A DNA stretch of 64,000 nucleotides from JAUIAI01 sp963732405 (GTDB lineage: Bacteria > Pseudomonadota > Gammaproteobacteria > Burkholderiales > Burkholderiaceae_E). A program made the position numbers and the translations under genes. The notes below the pieces were generated by a model. The model worked only from the letters and a program-made list of their open reading frames with translations, ran no database searches and was not told the DNA's origin. The stretch covers positions 2,914,001-2,978,000 of the forward strand of contig CAVSZG010000001.1 of assembly GCA_963732405.1 (NCBI GenBank). The letters run 5' to 3'. Positions 26,868 through 35,914 of the stretch are shown piece after piece (position 1 is the first letter of the stretch; each line of letters opens with the position of its first letter).

Positions 26868-28831
26868 GCAATGCCATCGTCAGAGAGAACCAACTGCCCG
26901 GATCGCCCGCCACCGAGTGGGATATCAACGGCTGGGGTGATCCGTCCATCCAGGGCTTCGGTCATGACATCAGCATCGATCGCGGCCAGACCATCGATTT
27001 CCGGATCGCCACCGACGCGACCGCCTATCGCATCGATATCTATCGCATGGGGTATTACGGGGGTCTGGGGGCGCGTCGGGTCGACACTATCCGGCCGTCG
27101 GTGAAGCTGCCGCAAGTGCAGCCCGACGGTCTTCGTGATCCACAGACCCATCTCTACGACTGCGGCAACTGGCTGGTCTCGGCTTCCTGGACCGCGCCGG
27201 TCACGGCGGTGTCGGGCATCTACTTTGCGCGGCTGGTGCGCGAGGATGACACGCCTGCGCGATGGCGAGCGGATCACTCACCCGTTGCGCCGAGCACCGC
27301 GCCAGCGGCCGTGGCCCATGCCTATGGTGCCCTGGGTCATGGCCGGCTGCGCAATGCCTTGCTCGAGCCGCGGGCCAGCCATATCTACTTCATCGTGCGC
27401 GATGATGCAGGACATGCCGACATTCTGTTCCAGACCGCCGACACCACCTGGCAGGCCTACAACCGCTACGGCGGCCACTGCACCTATGGACGCCTGGATC
27501 CGGATCATCCGCGCCAGCACGGCGGGCCGCCACGCGCTTACAAGGTCAGCTACAACCGGCCCTTTGAGACGCGGCATTACCGCGCCGTCAACATGCCGTT
27601 TCATGCCGAATATCCCTGCGTGCGTTTTCTGGAGTCCAACGGGTTCGACGTGGCTTACACCACCGGTCTGGACAGCGACCGGCGTGGCGAACTGATCCGC
27701 CAGCACCGGCTGTTCCTGTCGGTAGGCCATGACGAGTATTGGTCCGCCGATCAGCGACGTCATGTCGAGGCCGCGCGTGATGCCGGCGTGCATCTGGCCT
27801 TTTTCAGTGGCAACGAGGTGTTCTGGAAAACGCGTTGGGAGCCCGGACTGGTTCATCGTGAGGATGGTCATCGCACGCTGGTGACTTACAAGGAGACGCA
27901 CGACAACCGCAAGATCGATCCCGTGGCCGATGTCTGGACCGGCACCTGGCGCGATTCCAATCCCGAGAATCCCGAGGGTGCACAACCCGAGAATGCACTC
28001 ACCGGCACGATCTTCACCGTCAATGCCTGGCGCAATGATCCGATCATCGTGCCGGCCGACTATGCCCGGTTGCGATTCTGGCGTCATACCGCCGTGGCCA
28101 GCTTGATGCCTGGCGAGCAGGCCGTGTTGCTCAAGGGTCTGCTCGGCCATGAATGGGATGAAGACATCGACAATGGCTTCCGTCCGCCCGGTCTGTTTCG
28201 CCTGTCCGAAACCACGATCGACAACGTGCCCTATGTGCAGGACTGCGGGTCGGTGTATGACTCGGGCACGGCCACCCATCACCTGACACTGTATCGACAT
28301 GCCAGCGGTGCCCTCGTGTTCGGCGCCGGGACGGTTCAATGGGCATGGGGCCTGGATGCGCATCACGACAGCGAAACCGGCATGCCGCCCGAGCGTCAGA
28401 ACGAGAACACCACCCGGGTTGGCATCGACCCGCATGGACCAGACCCCGCGGTTCGCCAGGCCACCGTGAATCTGTTTGCCGACATGGGCATTCAGCCGGC
28501 GCAATTGGCACCCGATCTGATCAGGGCCAGTGCATCGGATGATCACGAGCCGCCCGTCTCGGTCATCACCTCGCCCTTGTCTGGCGCGACAGTGGCGCGC
28601 GGGCCGCTACGGATCAGCGGTCAGGCGCACGATGTCGGGGGCGGTCAGGTGGCCGGCGTCGAGGTATCGCTGGATGCAGGACACACCTGGCATCCGGCCG
28701 TTGGCCGTGAGTCATGGTTTTACGACTGTCTGCCATCCCATGTCGGGGTGTTGAACCTGCGCTGCCGTGCCGTGGATGACAGCGGCAATCTCGAGGCGGC
28801 GGGCGAGGGCGTGAGTGTGACGGTTGTCTGA
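26864..28831 (+). CDS. N,N-dimethylformamidase large-subunit-like protein with Ig-like tail
   Basis: This 655-residue protein matches the family built on the beta (large) subunit of N,N-dimethylformamidase. AYRIDIYRMGYYGGLGARRV near residue 46, SVGHDEYWSADQRRHVEAA near residue 288 and FFSGNEVFWKTRWE are family motifs. The last 90 residues (from about PPVSVITSPLSGATV) form an Ig-like or sulfite-oxidase-dimerisation-like sandwich. There is no signal peptide. GTG 26864 overlaps dppF by four bases, so the gene is part of the dpp-like operon. A role in hydrolysing an imported amide is inferred; the true substrate is unknown. Confidence 0.78.
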   Translation: MSNAIVRENQLPGSPATEWDINGWGDPSIQGFGHDISIDRGQTIDFRIATDATAYRIDIYRMGYYGGLGARRVDTIRPSVKLPQVQPDGLRDPQTHLYDCGNWLVSASWTAPVTAVSGIYFARLVREDDTPARWRADHSPVAPSTAPAAVAHAYGALGHGRLRNALLEPRASHIYFIVRDDAGHADILFQTADTTWQAYNRYGGHCTYGRLDPDHPRQHGGPPRAYKVSYNRPFETRHYRAVNMPFHAEYPCVRFLESNGFDVAYTTGLDSDRRGELIRQHRLFLSVGHDEYWSADQRRHVEAARDAGVHLAFFSGNEVFWKTRWEPGLVHREDGHRTLVTYKETHDNRKIDPVADVWTGTWRDSNPENPEGAQPENALTGTIFTVNAWRNDPIIVPADYARLRFWRHTAVASLMPGEQAVLLKGLLGHEWDEDIDNGFRPPGLFRLSETTIDNVPYVQDCGSVYDSGTATHHLTLYRHASGALVFGAGTVQWAWGLDAHHDSETGMPPERQNENTTRVGIDPHGPDPAVRQATVNLFADMGIQPAQLAPDLIRASASDDHEPPVSVITSPLSGATVARGPLRISGQAHDVGGGQVAGVEVSLDAGHTWHPAVGRESWFYDCLPSHVGVLNLRCRAVDDSGNLEAAGEGVSVTVV

Positions 28832-28908
28832 GCCGACGCTTGAGTGCACCGACGGCCACCGGATGGAATGGTGAGGCAAAGTGTTGGGTGATGCGCCGGG
28901 TCGACTGG

Positions 28909-29961
28909 TCAGTTCGCCGCGTCGGCGTGGGCGTGTCGCGCCACCCGATTCACCAGTTCGTCGACCTGCGCTGTCTGGGTGTCCCAGCGGCACACGAACC
29001 GGGCGGCCGATTCGCCACGGCGGAAGAACAGCACACCGTCGCCCTCCAGAGCGCTGAGCATGGCCGGCGTACTGGCCATGAACACTTCATTGGCCTGAAC
29101 CGGCGCAAGCAGCGTGACGCCGTCGATTCGTTGCAGTCCGTGAGCCAGGCGGGTTGCCATGGCATTGGCCTGACCCGCCAGGCGCAGCCAGAGACCGTCC
29201 TGCAGGGCAGCCAGCAACTGCGCCGAGGCGAAGCGCATTTTCGACCAGACCAGTCCGGCCCGACGCAGATGAAACCCGATGTCGCGTGCAATGCGGTCGT
29301 CGAAGATCACGATGGCATCGGCCAGCAGGCCGCCATTCTTGGTCACGCCGAAAGACAACACATCCACGCCATTGCGCCAGGTGGCCTCGGCCGGCGAGCA
29401 GCCCAGTGAGGCCATGGCGTTGGCAAAGCGCGCGCCATCCATGTGCAGGGTCAAGCGATGGCGTCGGGCGATCTCGCTGATCCGGGCCACTTCATCTGGC
29501 TGGTAGATCGCGCCCAGGTCGCTGGCCTGAACCAGATTGATCGCAGCCGGCTGGCTCTTGTGGGTCAGGCCGGTACCGGCGGCGGACAGGGCGGCCGAGA
29601 GCGCCGCCGGATCGAGCTTGCCGTGAGGCCCGTCGACCGACACGAGTTTGGTGCCACCACCGAAAAATGAGGTGGCATTACATTCGGCCATGTTGATATG
29701 GGCTTCGCCATGGCAATAGACCGCGCCGAACGGGGTGCTGACGGCGGCCAGTGCGACCGCATTGGCGGCAGTACCGGTGGCGACCGGGAACACCCGGACT
29801 GGTGTTTCGAACAACTCGCTGAAGCGATCCTGCACCTGGGCAGTGAGCGCGTCCCCGCCGTAGCCCGATGCCGTGTCGTGATTGGCGGCGGCGATGGCGC
29901 TGATGAATTCTGGCGCCGCGCAGCCGCTGTTGTCGCTACGAAAATCGATACCTGGGCCCAT
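28909..29961 (-). CDS. ltaE: Low-specificity L-threonine aldolase-like PLP enzyme
   Basis: This 350-residue fold-type I PLP enzyme would cleave threonine or another beta-hydroxy amino acid to glycine and an aldehyde. The N-terminus FRSDNSGCAAPEF, the loop GYGGDALTAQVQDRF, the cofactor aspartate in HMDGARFANA (D175) and the PLP lysine K208 in SFGVTKNGG are all as in threonine aldolases. It converges with the dpp-like operon. Length is normal. Confidence 0.88.
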   Translation of the reverse strand: MGPGIDFRSDNSGCAAPEFISAIAAANHDTASGYGGDALTAQVQDRFSELFETPVRVFPVATGTAANAVALAAVSTPFGAVYCHGEAHINMAECNATSFFGGGTKLVSVDGPHGKLDPAALSAALSAAGTGLTHKSQPAAINLVQASDLGAIYQPDEVARISEIARRHRLTLHMDGARFANAMASLGCSPAEATWRNGVDVLSFGVTKNGGLLADAIVIFDDRIARDIGFHLRRAGLVWSKMRFASAQLLAALQDGLWLRLAGQANAMATRLAHGLQRIDGVTLLAPVQANEVFMASTPAMLSALEGDGVLFFRRGESAARFVCRWDTQTAQVDELVNRVARHAHADAAN

Positions 29962-30018
29962 GGGCTGGCTCTCGGAAAGACGAACCAGCCCATGGTATCA
30001 GTGGGTCGTACCGGACAC

Positions 30019-31107
30019 TCAATAAGCGGCCGCCGCGCGCAGGCTGGCCTTCATCGAACCGGCCGCGGTGGCATTCCAGGCGCTCTGAACCTGCACGGCA
30101 ATGCTCGCCACGCCGGGGGGCGCGACGAAGCGAACCGAGTCGTAATAGCCGGTGTCGCCGGTATCGATGACCGGTTGTGCCGCATCGGCCGTTGCCGCAA
30201 GCCAGCTCTGGGTGACACCGGTTGACGGGTTCTGGACCGGAATTACCCAGCCAGCGGCGTCGAACATAAACAGCAGGACGGACATGCCGGGCGTACTCGC
30301 GTATTGCATGGCCAGGTCGTATTCAGCCCCCGCCTGCAGCGGAACGGCCAGACGCTCGATGGCAATGGTGTTGCCCGAACCGGCGGCCGGCGGATTGATC
30401 ATGATTCGGCCGTCGAGCGCGTCGTATGACACCTTGTCGACCGGTGCGCCGGCCCAGTCAACCCAAGGGCCTCGGGGGTCAATGAGACTGCCATACAGGT
30501 TTGGCCCGGTGGCGGTCAGTGTGGAGCCCGCCGTGGCCGGTGTGGTTGCGCGCCAGGCGTTCTGCACCTGCAGATAAAAACCGGCGACGCCGGCTGGCGC
30601 ATCGAAGATGAACGGCTGGCCGCTGCGTGCGAGATAAGCGGTTTCGGCGCGGCCCGGCAGGGTCAGGATCTGGCCGGCCTCATTGAACAGAAACAGCAGG
30701 GCTGCTGCCTGGGCATTGTTCGACTCAAACGTCAGCGAATACCGTCGCCCGAACACCAGCGGCTCGTCAAAGCGCTGTACGCCATGCACGACTGCCACGC
30801 CGCCCGAGGATGCCGGAATGGTCAGGGTATTGCTGCCGGCATCGTAGGTGATCCCGGATGCGCCGCCGTCCCAGGTCGGCCAGTCGCCAGACAGGTCGAT
30901 CAGATTCCGGCTGAAGTCATCGTGATTCTCCTTGGTCGCCTGGGCCGACAGGTCGGTGAGGCTGACGGAGGCGGCCGACGGCGTTACCGGCTGGTCAGTG
31001 GCACCGTCGCTGCACCCGGCAAGGCCGATGGCCGCGAACAACGCGGCGACGCCGACGAATCGGGCGCCAGACACCCGGACGGATTGATAAATAGTTGCTG
31101 GTTTCAT
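30019..31107 (-). CDS. Lipoprotein with two related beta-sandwich domains
   Basis: This 362-residue predicted lipoprotein has the lipobox LAGC in the first 35 residues. The mature part contains an internal duplication: LIDLSGDWPTWDG followed by ITYDAGSNTLTIPAS in the first half, and LIDPRGPWVDWAG followed by VSYDALDGRIMINPP in the second. Each is followed by a hydrophobic LLFLF/VLLFMF strand and then VQNAW/VQSAW. These look like tandem carbohydrate-binding-type (galactose-binding-like) domains. The specific family and ligand are not known to me. Confidence 0.65.
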   Translation of the reverse strand: MKPATIYQSVRVSGARFVGVAALFAAIGLAGCSDGATDQPVTPSAASVSLTDLSAQATKENHDDFSRNLIDLSGDWPTWDGGASGITYDAGSNTLTIPASSGGVAVVHGVQRFDEPLVFGRRYSLTFESNNAQAAALLFLFNEAGQILTLPGRAETAYLARSGQPFIFDAPAGVAGFYLQVQNAWRATTPATAGSTLTATGPNLYGSLIDPRGPWVDWAGAPVDKVSYDALDGRIMINPPAAGSGNTIAIERLAVPLQAGAEYDLAMQYASTPGMSVLLFMFDAAGWVIPVQNPSTGVTQSWLAATADAAQPVIDTGDTGYYDSVRFVAPPGVASIAVQVQSAWNATAAGSMKASLRAAAAY

Positions 31108-31288
31108 GCGAATTTCCCCCTACCGTTGCAGTCAGTCGTTTTGTTCGGTCTGCACGGCCATTGATCGCACCGTGTCTTCTCCACTCTATCAAACAACCGT
31201 CGCATCGTGTTGACCGCCATCAACCGGTGCCGTCAGGTAATGTTGCGCGAAACACTCGTTTGCCGTGTTCCCGGCATGAGCGCAGCGA

Positions 31289-32614
31289 TCAGCCGAACAT
31301 CGACTTCAAGCGGGCGCGACCCTTGCCGATTCGGATCGAGGGTGCCAGTTCGGGAATCCCCGGACCCTGTCCGGTGATTTGGTCGGCCAGGATCCGCGCC
31401 GTGGTGGGACCGAGCGTGAATCCCTGATGGCCATGGCCGAAGTTCGCCCACAGCCCGGGCCACTCCGGCATGGGGCCGACAATGGGCAGCATCTCGGGCA
31501 TGCAGGGTCGACTGCCGCGCCAGGGCGTGGCCTCGATCGGCTCGCCGATATCGAACAACTCGCGCGCTGCACGCGCGGCCCGATCGAGTTGCCGGCGCTG
31601 CGGCGCTGCGTCGCGCGTGGCGATCTCCGCACCTGTGGTGATCCGCAGTCCCGCTCGCATGGGCGCCAACGCGGCGCTGGCCTCGACATCGACAAAGGGC
31701 GTGCGTGGCCCCGCGACATTGCTGAAATGCTGGTGGTAACCGCGCTTGGCGAACATCGGCACCGAAAGACCCAGACGCTCGCAGAGCAGGCCGGACCAGG
31801 GACCCAGGGCAATGACGACCTCGGCGGCTTCGATTCGTTCACCCCCACCATTGCCGGCCGCCTTGGAGGCAGAACCATGGTCGGGCGATGATGCCGGCGC
31901 CATGGTGGCGAGCACCGAGTAGGCGCTTCCAGTCTGCCTAAGACTCATGGCATCGCCAATCCCGACACGGCCGCCACGCGCGATGAACAACGCCGCATAG
32001 GCAGCGACCAGCGCACCGGGATCGGCGCAGGTCCAGGGATCGGTCCAGTGAATGGCACCAGCCATTCGCCGGCGCAGATTCGGTTCGGCCGCGGCCAGGG
32101 CAGCGCCATCGAGCACTGTCGAGGCCACGCCATAGTCGCGCTGCAGGCGCGCCGCTTCGTCGGCGGCCGCGTCGAACTGGTCGGCGCGTCGGTAGGCCTG
32201 GAGGAATCCGTCGCGACGGATCAGTGAGTCGGCGCCGGCAGCCGCAATCAGGGGGGCGTGATCAGCCGTGGCCCGTGGCGTGAGCTGGCAATAGATGCGC
32301 GATATCGCGCGATGTCGGGCCGGCTCGGAGAAGTGGTGATACAGACGTAGTGACGTGAAGTGTCCGGGCAGCGCGGCAGGTTGCCAGAACACATCATTAC
32401 CCTGGCGCAGCGCAATGCGCATCAGGTCGCGCAGGCTGCGCGGCATCGCATAAGGCTCGACGGCCTCGACCTGGATGAAACCGGCATTGCCGTAGCTGGT
32501 CTCACGACCTGGCGCGGATCGGTCGAGCAGCGTGACCTGCCGACCGCGTGCCTGCAGCGCCAGGGCAGTCGAGACACCGACCATGCCCGCACCCAATACG
32601 ATCACATCAGACAT
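31289..32614 (-). CDS. FAD-dependent amino acid oxidase/dehydrogenase (DadA-like)
   Basis: This 441-residue DAO-family flavoprotein has an N-terminal dinucleotide motif VIVLGAGMVGVSTAL and the C-terminal FAD motif ANFGHGHQGFTLGP. RETSYGNAGFIQVEAVEPYA matches D-amino acid dehydrogenases such as DadA. A low-complexity insert near residues 242-258 is unusual. It lies 197 bases downstream of dctM on the same strand, so it may oxidise the substrate brought in by that TRAP transporter. Confidence 0.82.
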   Translation of the reverse strand: MSDVIVLGAGMVGVSTALALQARGRQVTLLDRSAPGRETSYGNAGFIQVEAVEPYAMPRSLRDLMRIALRQGNDVFWQPAALPGHFTSLRLYHHFSEPARHRAISRIYCQLTPRATADHAPLIAAAGADSLIRRDGFLQAYRRADQFDAAADEAARLQRDYGVASTVLDGAALAAAEPNLRRRMAGAIHWTDPWTCADPGALVAAYAALFIARGGRVGIGDAMSLRQTGSAYSVLATMAPASSPDHGSASKAAGNGGGERIEAAEVVIALGPWSGLLCERLGLSVPMFAKRGYHQHFSNVAGPRTPFVDVEASAALAPMRAGLRITTGAEIATRDAAPQRRQLDRAARAARELFDIGEPIEATPWRGSRPCMPEMLPIVGPMPEWPGLWANFGHGHQGFTLGPTTARILADQITGQGPGIPELAPSIRIGKGRARLKSMFG

Positions 32615-32811
32615 GGGCGCTCAAGCGTTTGGCTGCGCCGGTGAACCGATGATCGCGTGAATCAGTCAGCAAAACAGGACTCCAGTCTGAACCCGATTTT
32701 GAGCGTCACCTGACAATGGGCGACCTTGAATCGTTCAGGCCCCGATGACGCTGGCCGGTCGATTATGAGCCCAAGTCGAATTCAACGGGAGTGACAGGGC
32801 GCAAGGCGTGA

Positions 32812-34095
32812 TCAATAGCCCAGGCGGTTCGGTAACCAGAGACTGATCGACGGAACGGCGACGAGCAAGGCGAGCAGGATCATCATGGCGAGCACAAACC
32901 AGACCACCCAGCGCACCGTGTCCTCGATCCGCACGCCGGCCAGGCGCGAAGACACCATGAGGTTGACCGCGATCGGCGGCGTGAACTGGCCGATCGCCAC
33001 CATGTAGGTGAGGATCAGACCGAACCAGACCGGATCCCAGGCATAGGTCTTCATCAGTGGCATCAACAGGGGCACAAAGATCAGAAAGATCGACACTCCA
33101 TCCAGCACCATGCCGATGAAAAGCAGCACCACCACCACCAGAATGAGTGCGCCGGTCGAGCCGATCCCGGCATCGCGGATAAAGCCGGCCAGTGGATCGA
33201 CGATGCCCAGCGTGTTGACCGCATACGCGAAGATGCTCGCCAGCGCGACGACCACCAGGATGATGCCGCTGGTCTCGGCGGCTTCCACGAAGATGTCGGC
33301 AAGATCGGCCAGCGCAATCGTCCGGTAGATGAGCATGCCGACGAACAAGCCATAGAACACCGCCACTACGGCGGCTTCGGTTGGCGTGAACCAACCGGCC
33401 CGCATGCCACCCAGTATCAGCACCGGCGCGACCAATCCCCAACTGGCCTCGCCCAGCGACCGCCAGAAGGGCGGGCGGGGCTCGTCGAACTCATGGGCGC
33501 CGAACTGATGGTGCCGTGCCAGCCAGACGGCCGGGATGATCAACACCACGGCGGTCAGCACGCCCGGTATCACGCCCGCGGCGAACAGTGCCGGCACCGA
33601 GGCGCCCGGCACCATCACGGAATAGACGATGAATGCAATCGATGGCGGGATGATGATGTCGATCGCGCTGGCTGCGCCGATGACGCTGGCCGAGTAGGCC
33701 GGTGGATAACCGGCGCGGGCCATGGCGACGAGCATCACGCCCCCGACAGCGGCCGCGGTGGCCGGACCGGAGCCCGAGATGCCGCCCAGGAACATCGCGA
33801 CCAGGATCGCGATCATCGGCAACATCCCCGGTCCGCGTCCGACCACGGCCGTGGCGAATTTCACCAGCCGCCCGGCCACGCCCGAGCGCTCGAAGATCAC
33901 CCCCACCAGCACGAACATGGGCAGGGCCAGCAGCGGATACTTGGCCACGCCGGCATAAAAATTGTTGGGTAGGGACATCCAGCCCAGTTGTTCCAGACCG
34001 ATGCCCACCGAGCCACCGATCATCAGCGCAACCCCGACGGGCACACCGGCCAGCATCAGCAACGTGAATACGATGAAGATCAGCGCAGCGGCCAA
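32812..34095 (-). CDS. dctM: TRAP transporter large permease (DctM)
   Basis: This 427-residue, roughly 12-helix permease couples solute uptake to sodium import. The repeats GISGSGPATAAAVGGVMLVAM and GQFTPPIAVNLMV are signature segments of DctM. It starts one base after the dctQ stop, and the operon order is P-Q-M. Confidence 0.92.
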   Translation of the reverse strand: MAAALIFIVFTLLMLAGVPVGVALMIGGSVGIGLEQLGWMSLPNNFYAGVAKYPLLALPMFVLVGVIFERSGVAGRLVKFATAVVGRGPGMLPMIAILVAMFLGGISGSGPATAAAVGGVMLVAMARAGYPPAYSASVIGAASAIDIIIPPSIAFIVYSVMVPGASVPALFAAGVIPGVLTAVVLIIPAVWLARHHQFGAHEFDEPRPPFWRSLGEASWGLVAPVLILGGMRAGWFTPTEAAVVAVFYGLFVGMLIYRTIALADLADIFVEAAETSGIILVVVALASIFAYAVNTLGIVDPLAGFIRDAGIGSTGALILVVVVLLFIGMVLDGVSIFLIFVPLLMPLMKTYAWDPVWFGLILTYMVAIGQFTPPIAVNLMVSSRLAGVRIEDTVRWVVWFVLAMMILLALLVAVPSISLWLPNRLGY

Positions 34096-34096
34096 A

Positions 34097-34621
34097 TCAG
34101 TCTCGTCTGCCCGGGTCAGGCGTGGCGGTCGGATCGATTGGCGAAGCAGGTTCGCGCCACAAACGGACCAGGCGTTGCAACGCCCGCCAGGCGACCACGG
34201 CCGCCAGCACGGGCAGAGTGATCGTGTACCACCATTGCGGCACGCCGATACCGGGTGAGGTCACTTCATACTGGTAGTCGTCGTAGGCCAGCGAACTGGC
34301 CAGGGCCGCCAGCACGATAAAGGCGAGCGCGGTCATGGCCGCGGAGAAGCGCGCCAGCCATTGGCGGCGCCTGGCTGTGCCGCCAGCAAAAAACACCTCG
34401 ATCCGGATGTGTTTGTCGCGAACGACCGCGGCGCTGGCCGCCACCAGTGTCAGCACCACCATCAGCGCGACCGAGAGTTCCTCGGTCCAGGCGAATGACT
34501 CGTTGGTGAAATAACGGGCGAGGACATTGGCGAAGGTGATCAGCGCCATCGCCCCCAGGGCGAGGGCGCCGATCATGTCCTCCCATGACCGGCGTCGGCC
34601 TGGGTTGGGTCGTTCAGCCAT
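34097..34621 (-). CDS. dctQ: TRAP transporter small permease (DctQ)
   Basis: This 174-residue membrane protein has four predicted helices. FTNESFAWTEELSVALMVVL matches the conserved E-E-L-S region of DctQ proteins. It lies 32 bases after dctP. A charged 18-residue tail follows the last helix. Confidence 0.88.
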   Translation of the reverse strand: MAERPNPGRRRSWEDMIGALALGAMALITFANVLARYFTNESFAWTEELSVALMVVLTLVAASAAVVRDKHIRIEVFFAGGTARRRQWLARFSAAMTALAFIVLAALASSLAYDDYQYEVTSPGIGVPQWWYTITLPVLAAVVAWRALQRLVRLWREPASPIDPTATPDPGRRD

Positions 34622-34653
34622 GCTGTGTCGAGCACGAGCTCCCGTTCATGGAT

Positions 34654-35697
34654 TCAGGCGGTCTTGCGTGCCTTGACGGCGGCTTCGGCCTGCGCGACGA
34701 GATCCGCGCCGATCTGCTTGGTCCACTTGTCCTTGACGGGTTGCACGGCCTTGACGAAAGCGGCCTTTTCGCTGGCGCTCAGCGTCGTGACCTGCACGCC
34801 CAGGGACGCAACCTGCTTCACCATCGACTGATCGGTACCGGTCAGGCCCTCCCGGGCGATGGCGATCTCCTGCTTGCCGGCATCGATGGCCGACTGGCGA
34901 ACGATCTGACGATCGTCGGGTGTCCAGCTGTTCCAGATGTCCTTGTTGACCACGAACATCAGTGGATCGGCGACATAGTCCCAGAGTGTCACGTAGCGTT
35001 GCGACAGATTGTGCAGTTTCGCAGCGGTGAACACATGCAGCGGATTCTCCTGGCCTTCGACCGCGCCCGAGGCGAGGGCTGGTTGCGCATCAGCCCAACT
35101 CATCTGGGTGGGGTTGGCGCCCAGGGCGGTGAAGGTGTCATTGAAGATCGGGCTGCCCACGACCCGGAACTTCAACCCGGCCATGTCGGCGGGCGAGCGG
35201 ATCTCGCGCTTGGAGTTGGTGACTTCACGAAAGCCGTTCTCGCCCCAGGCCAGCGGGATGACGCCGGCCTTCTCGACGATCTTCATGATCTCCCGGCCCA
35301 CCGCTCCCTGGGTGATCGCGTCCAGCCCGGCATGATCCTGCGCCAGGAATGGCAGCGAGAACAGATTGAGTTGTCGGACCTGCGGCGACCAGTTGATGGT
35401 CGAGCCGATGGCCAGATCGATGACGCCCTGACGGATTGCGCTGAATTCACGGGTCTGATCACCATTGATCAGTGACACCCCGGGATACATCTTGATGACG
35501 ATCCGTCCCTGCGTGCGTTCCTTGACCAGATTGATCCAGATGTCTCCGCCTTTGCCCCAGGGAAACGCATTGCCGACCACGGTCGACATCCGGTACTCGG
35601 CCTTGTAGGCGGCCTGCGCACTGCGGATGAAGAACAGGGGCATCGTGAGCGCGCCCGTGGTGGCCAGGCCGGACTTGATCAGGGAACGTCGATTCAT
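34654..35697 (-). CDS. dctP: TRAP transporter periplasmic binding protein (DctP)
   Basis: This 347-residue binding protein has a Tat-like signal (MNRRSLIKSG, ending RSAQA at about residue 29). The ligand-binding arginine region FRVVGSPIFNDTFTALGANP and the QGAVEGQENPL-like segment SGAVEGQENPLHVF are typical of DctP proteins for carboxylates. ATG 35697 is selected for the signal peptide; longer in-frame versions start inside the divergent promoter region. A TATACT -10-like box lies upstream on this strand. Confidence 0.9.
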   Translation of the reverse strand: MNRRSLIKSGLATTGALTMPLFFIRSAQAAYKAEYRMSTVVGNAFPWGKGGDIWINLVKERTQGRIVIKMYPGVSLINGDQTREFSAIRQGVIDLAIGSTINWSPQVRQLNLFSLPFLAQDHAGLDAITQGAVGREIMKIVEKAGVIPLAWGENGFREVTNSKREIRSPADMAGLKFRVVGSPIFNDTFTALGANPTQMSWADAQPALASGAVEGQENPLHVFTAAKLHNLSQRYVTLWDYVADPLMFVVNKDIWNSWTPDDRQIVRQSAIDAGKQEIAIAREGLTGTDQSMVKQVASLGVQVTTLSASEKAAFVKAVQPVKDKWTKQIGADLVAQAEAAVKARKTA

Positions 35698-35815
35698 GGC
35701 GGGGTCTCCGGTGAGAGGGAAAAGGCAGACCGCGAGTATAGCGACCGCCCGATACCGCGCCGGTGACTGCGATATGGGGCTTGACGCCGGGGGGCTTGGG
35801 CGTAAACTGCAAACG

Positions 35816-35828
35816 GTCAACAGTTGAC
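35816..35828. promoter_or_regulatory. Palindromic operator candidate between divergent operons
   Basis: The sequence GTCAAC-a-GTTGAC is a perfect 6-base inverted repeat with one central base. It lies between dctP (minus) and the nitronate monooxygenase-like gene (plus). Its size and symmetry suit a GntR/FadR-type dimer, and such a regulator is encoded in the plus-strand operon. Confidence 0.4.
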
Positions 35829-35914
35829 AACAACAGTACAAACAGAGACAGCACAGCCAAGGCGGTGTTGCCCGTTCAGGGCAATACCTGCCGACTTCGG
35901 GACAACCCGTTGCC

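Noticed and set aside
27278..28546. Minus-strand 422-codon frame opposite the dimethylformamidase-like gene
   Set aside because: The plus frame carries clear family motifs and is coupled to dppF; the minus frame is a composition artefact.
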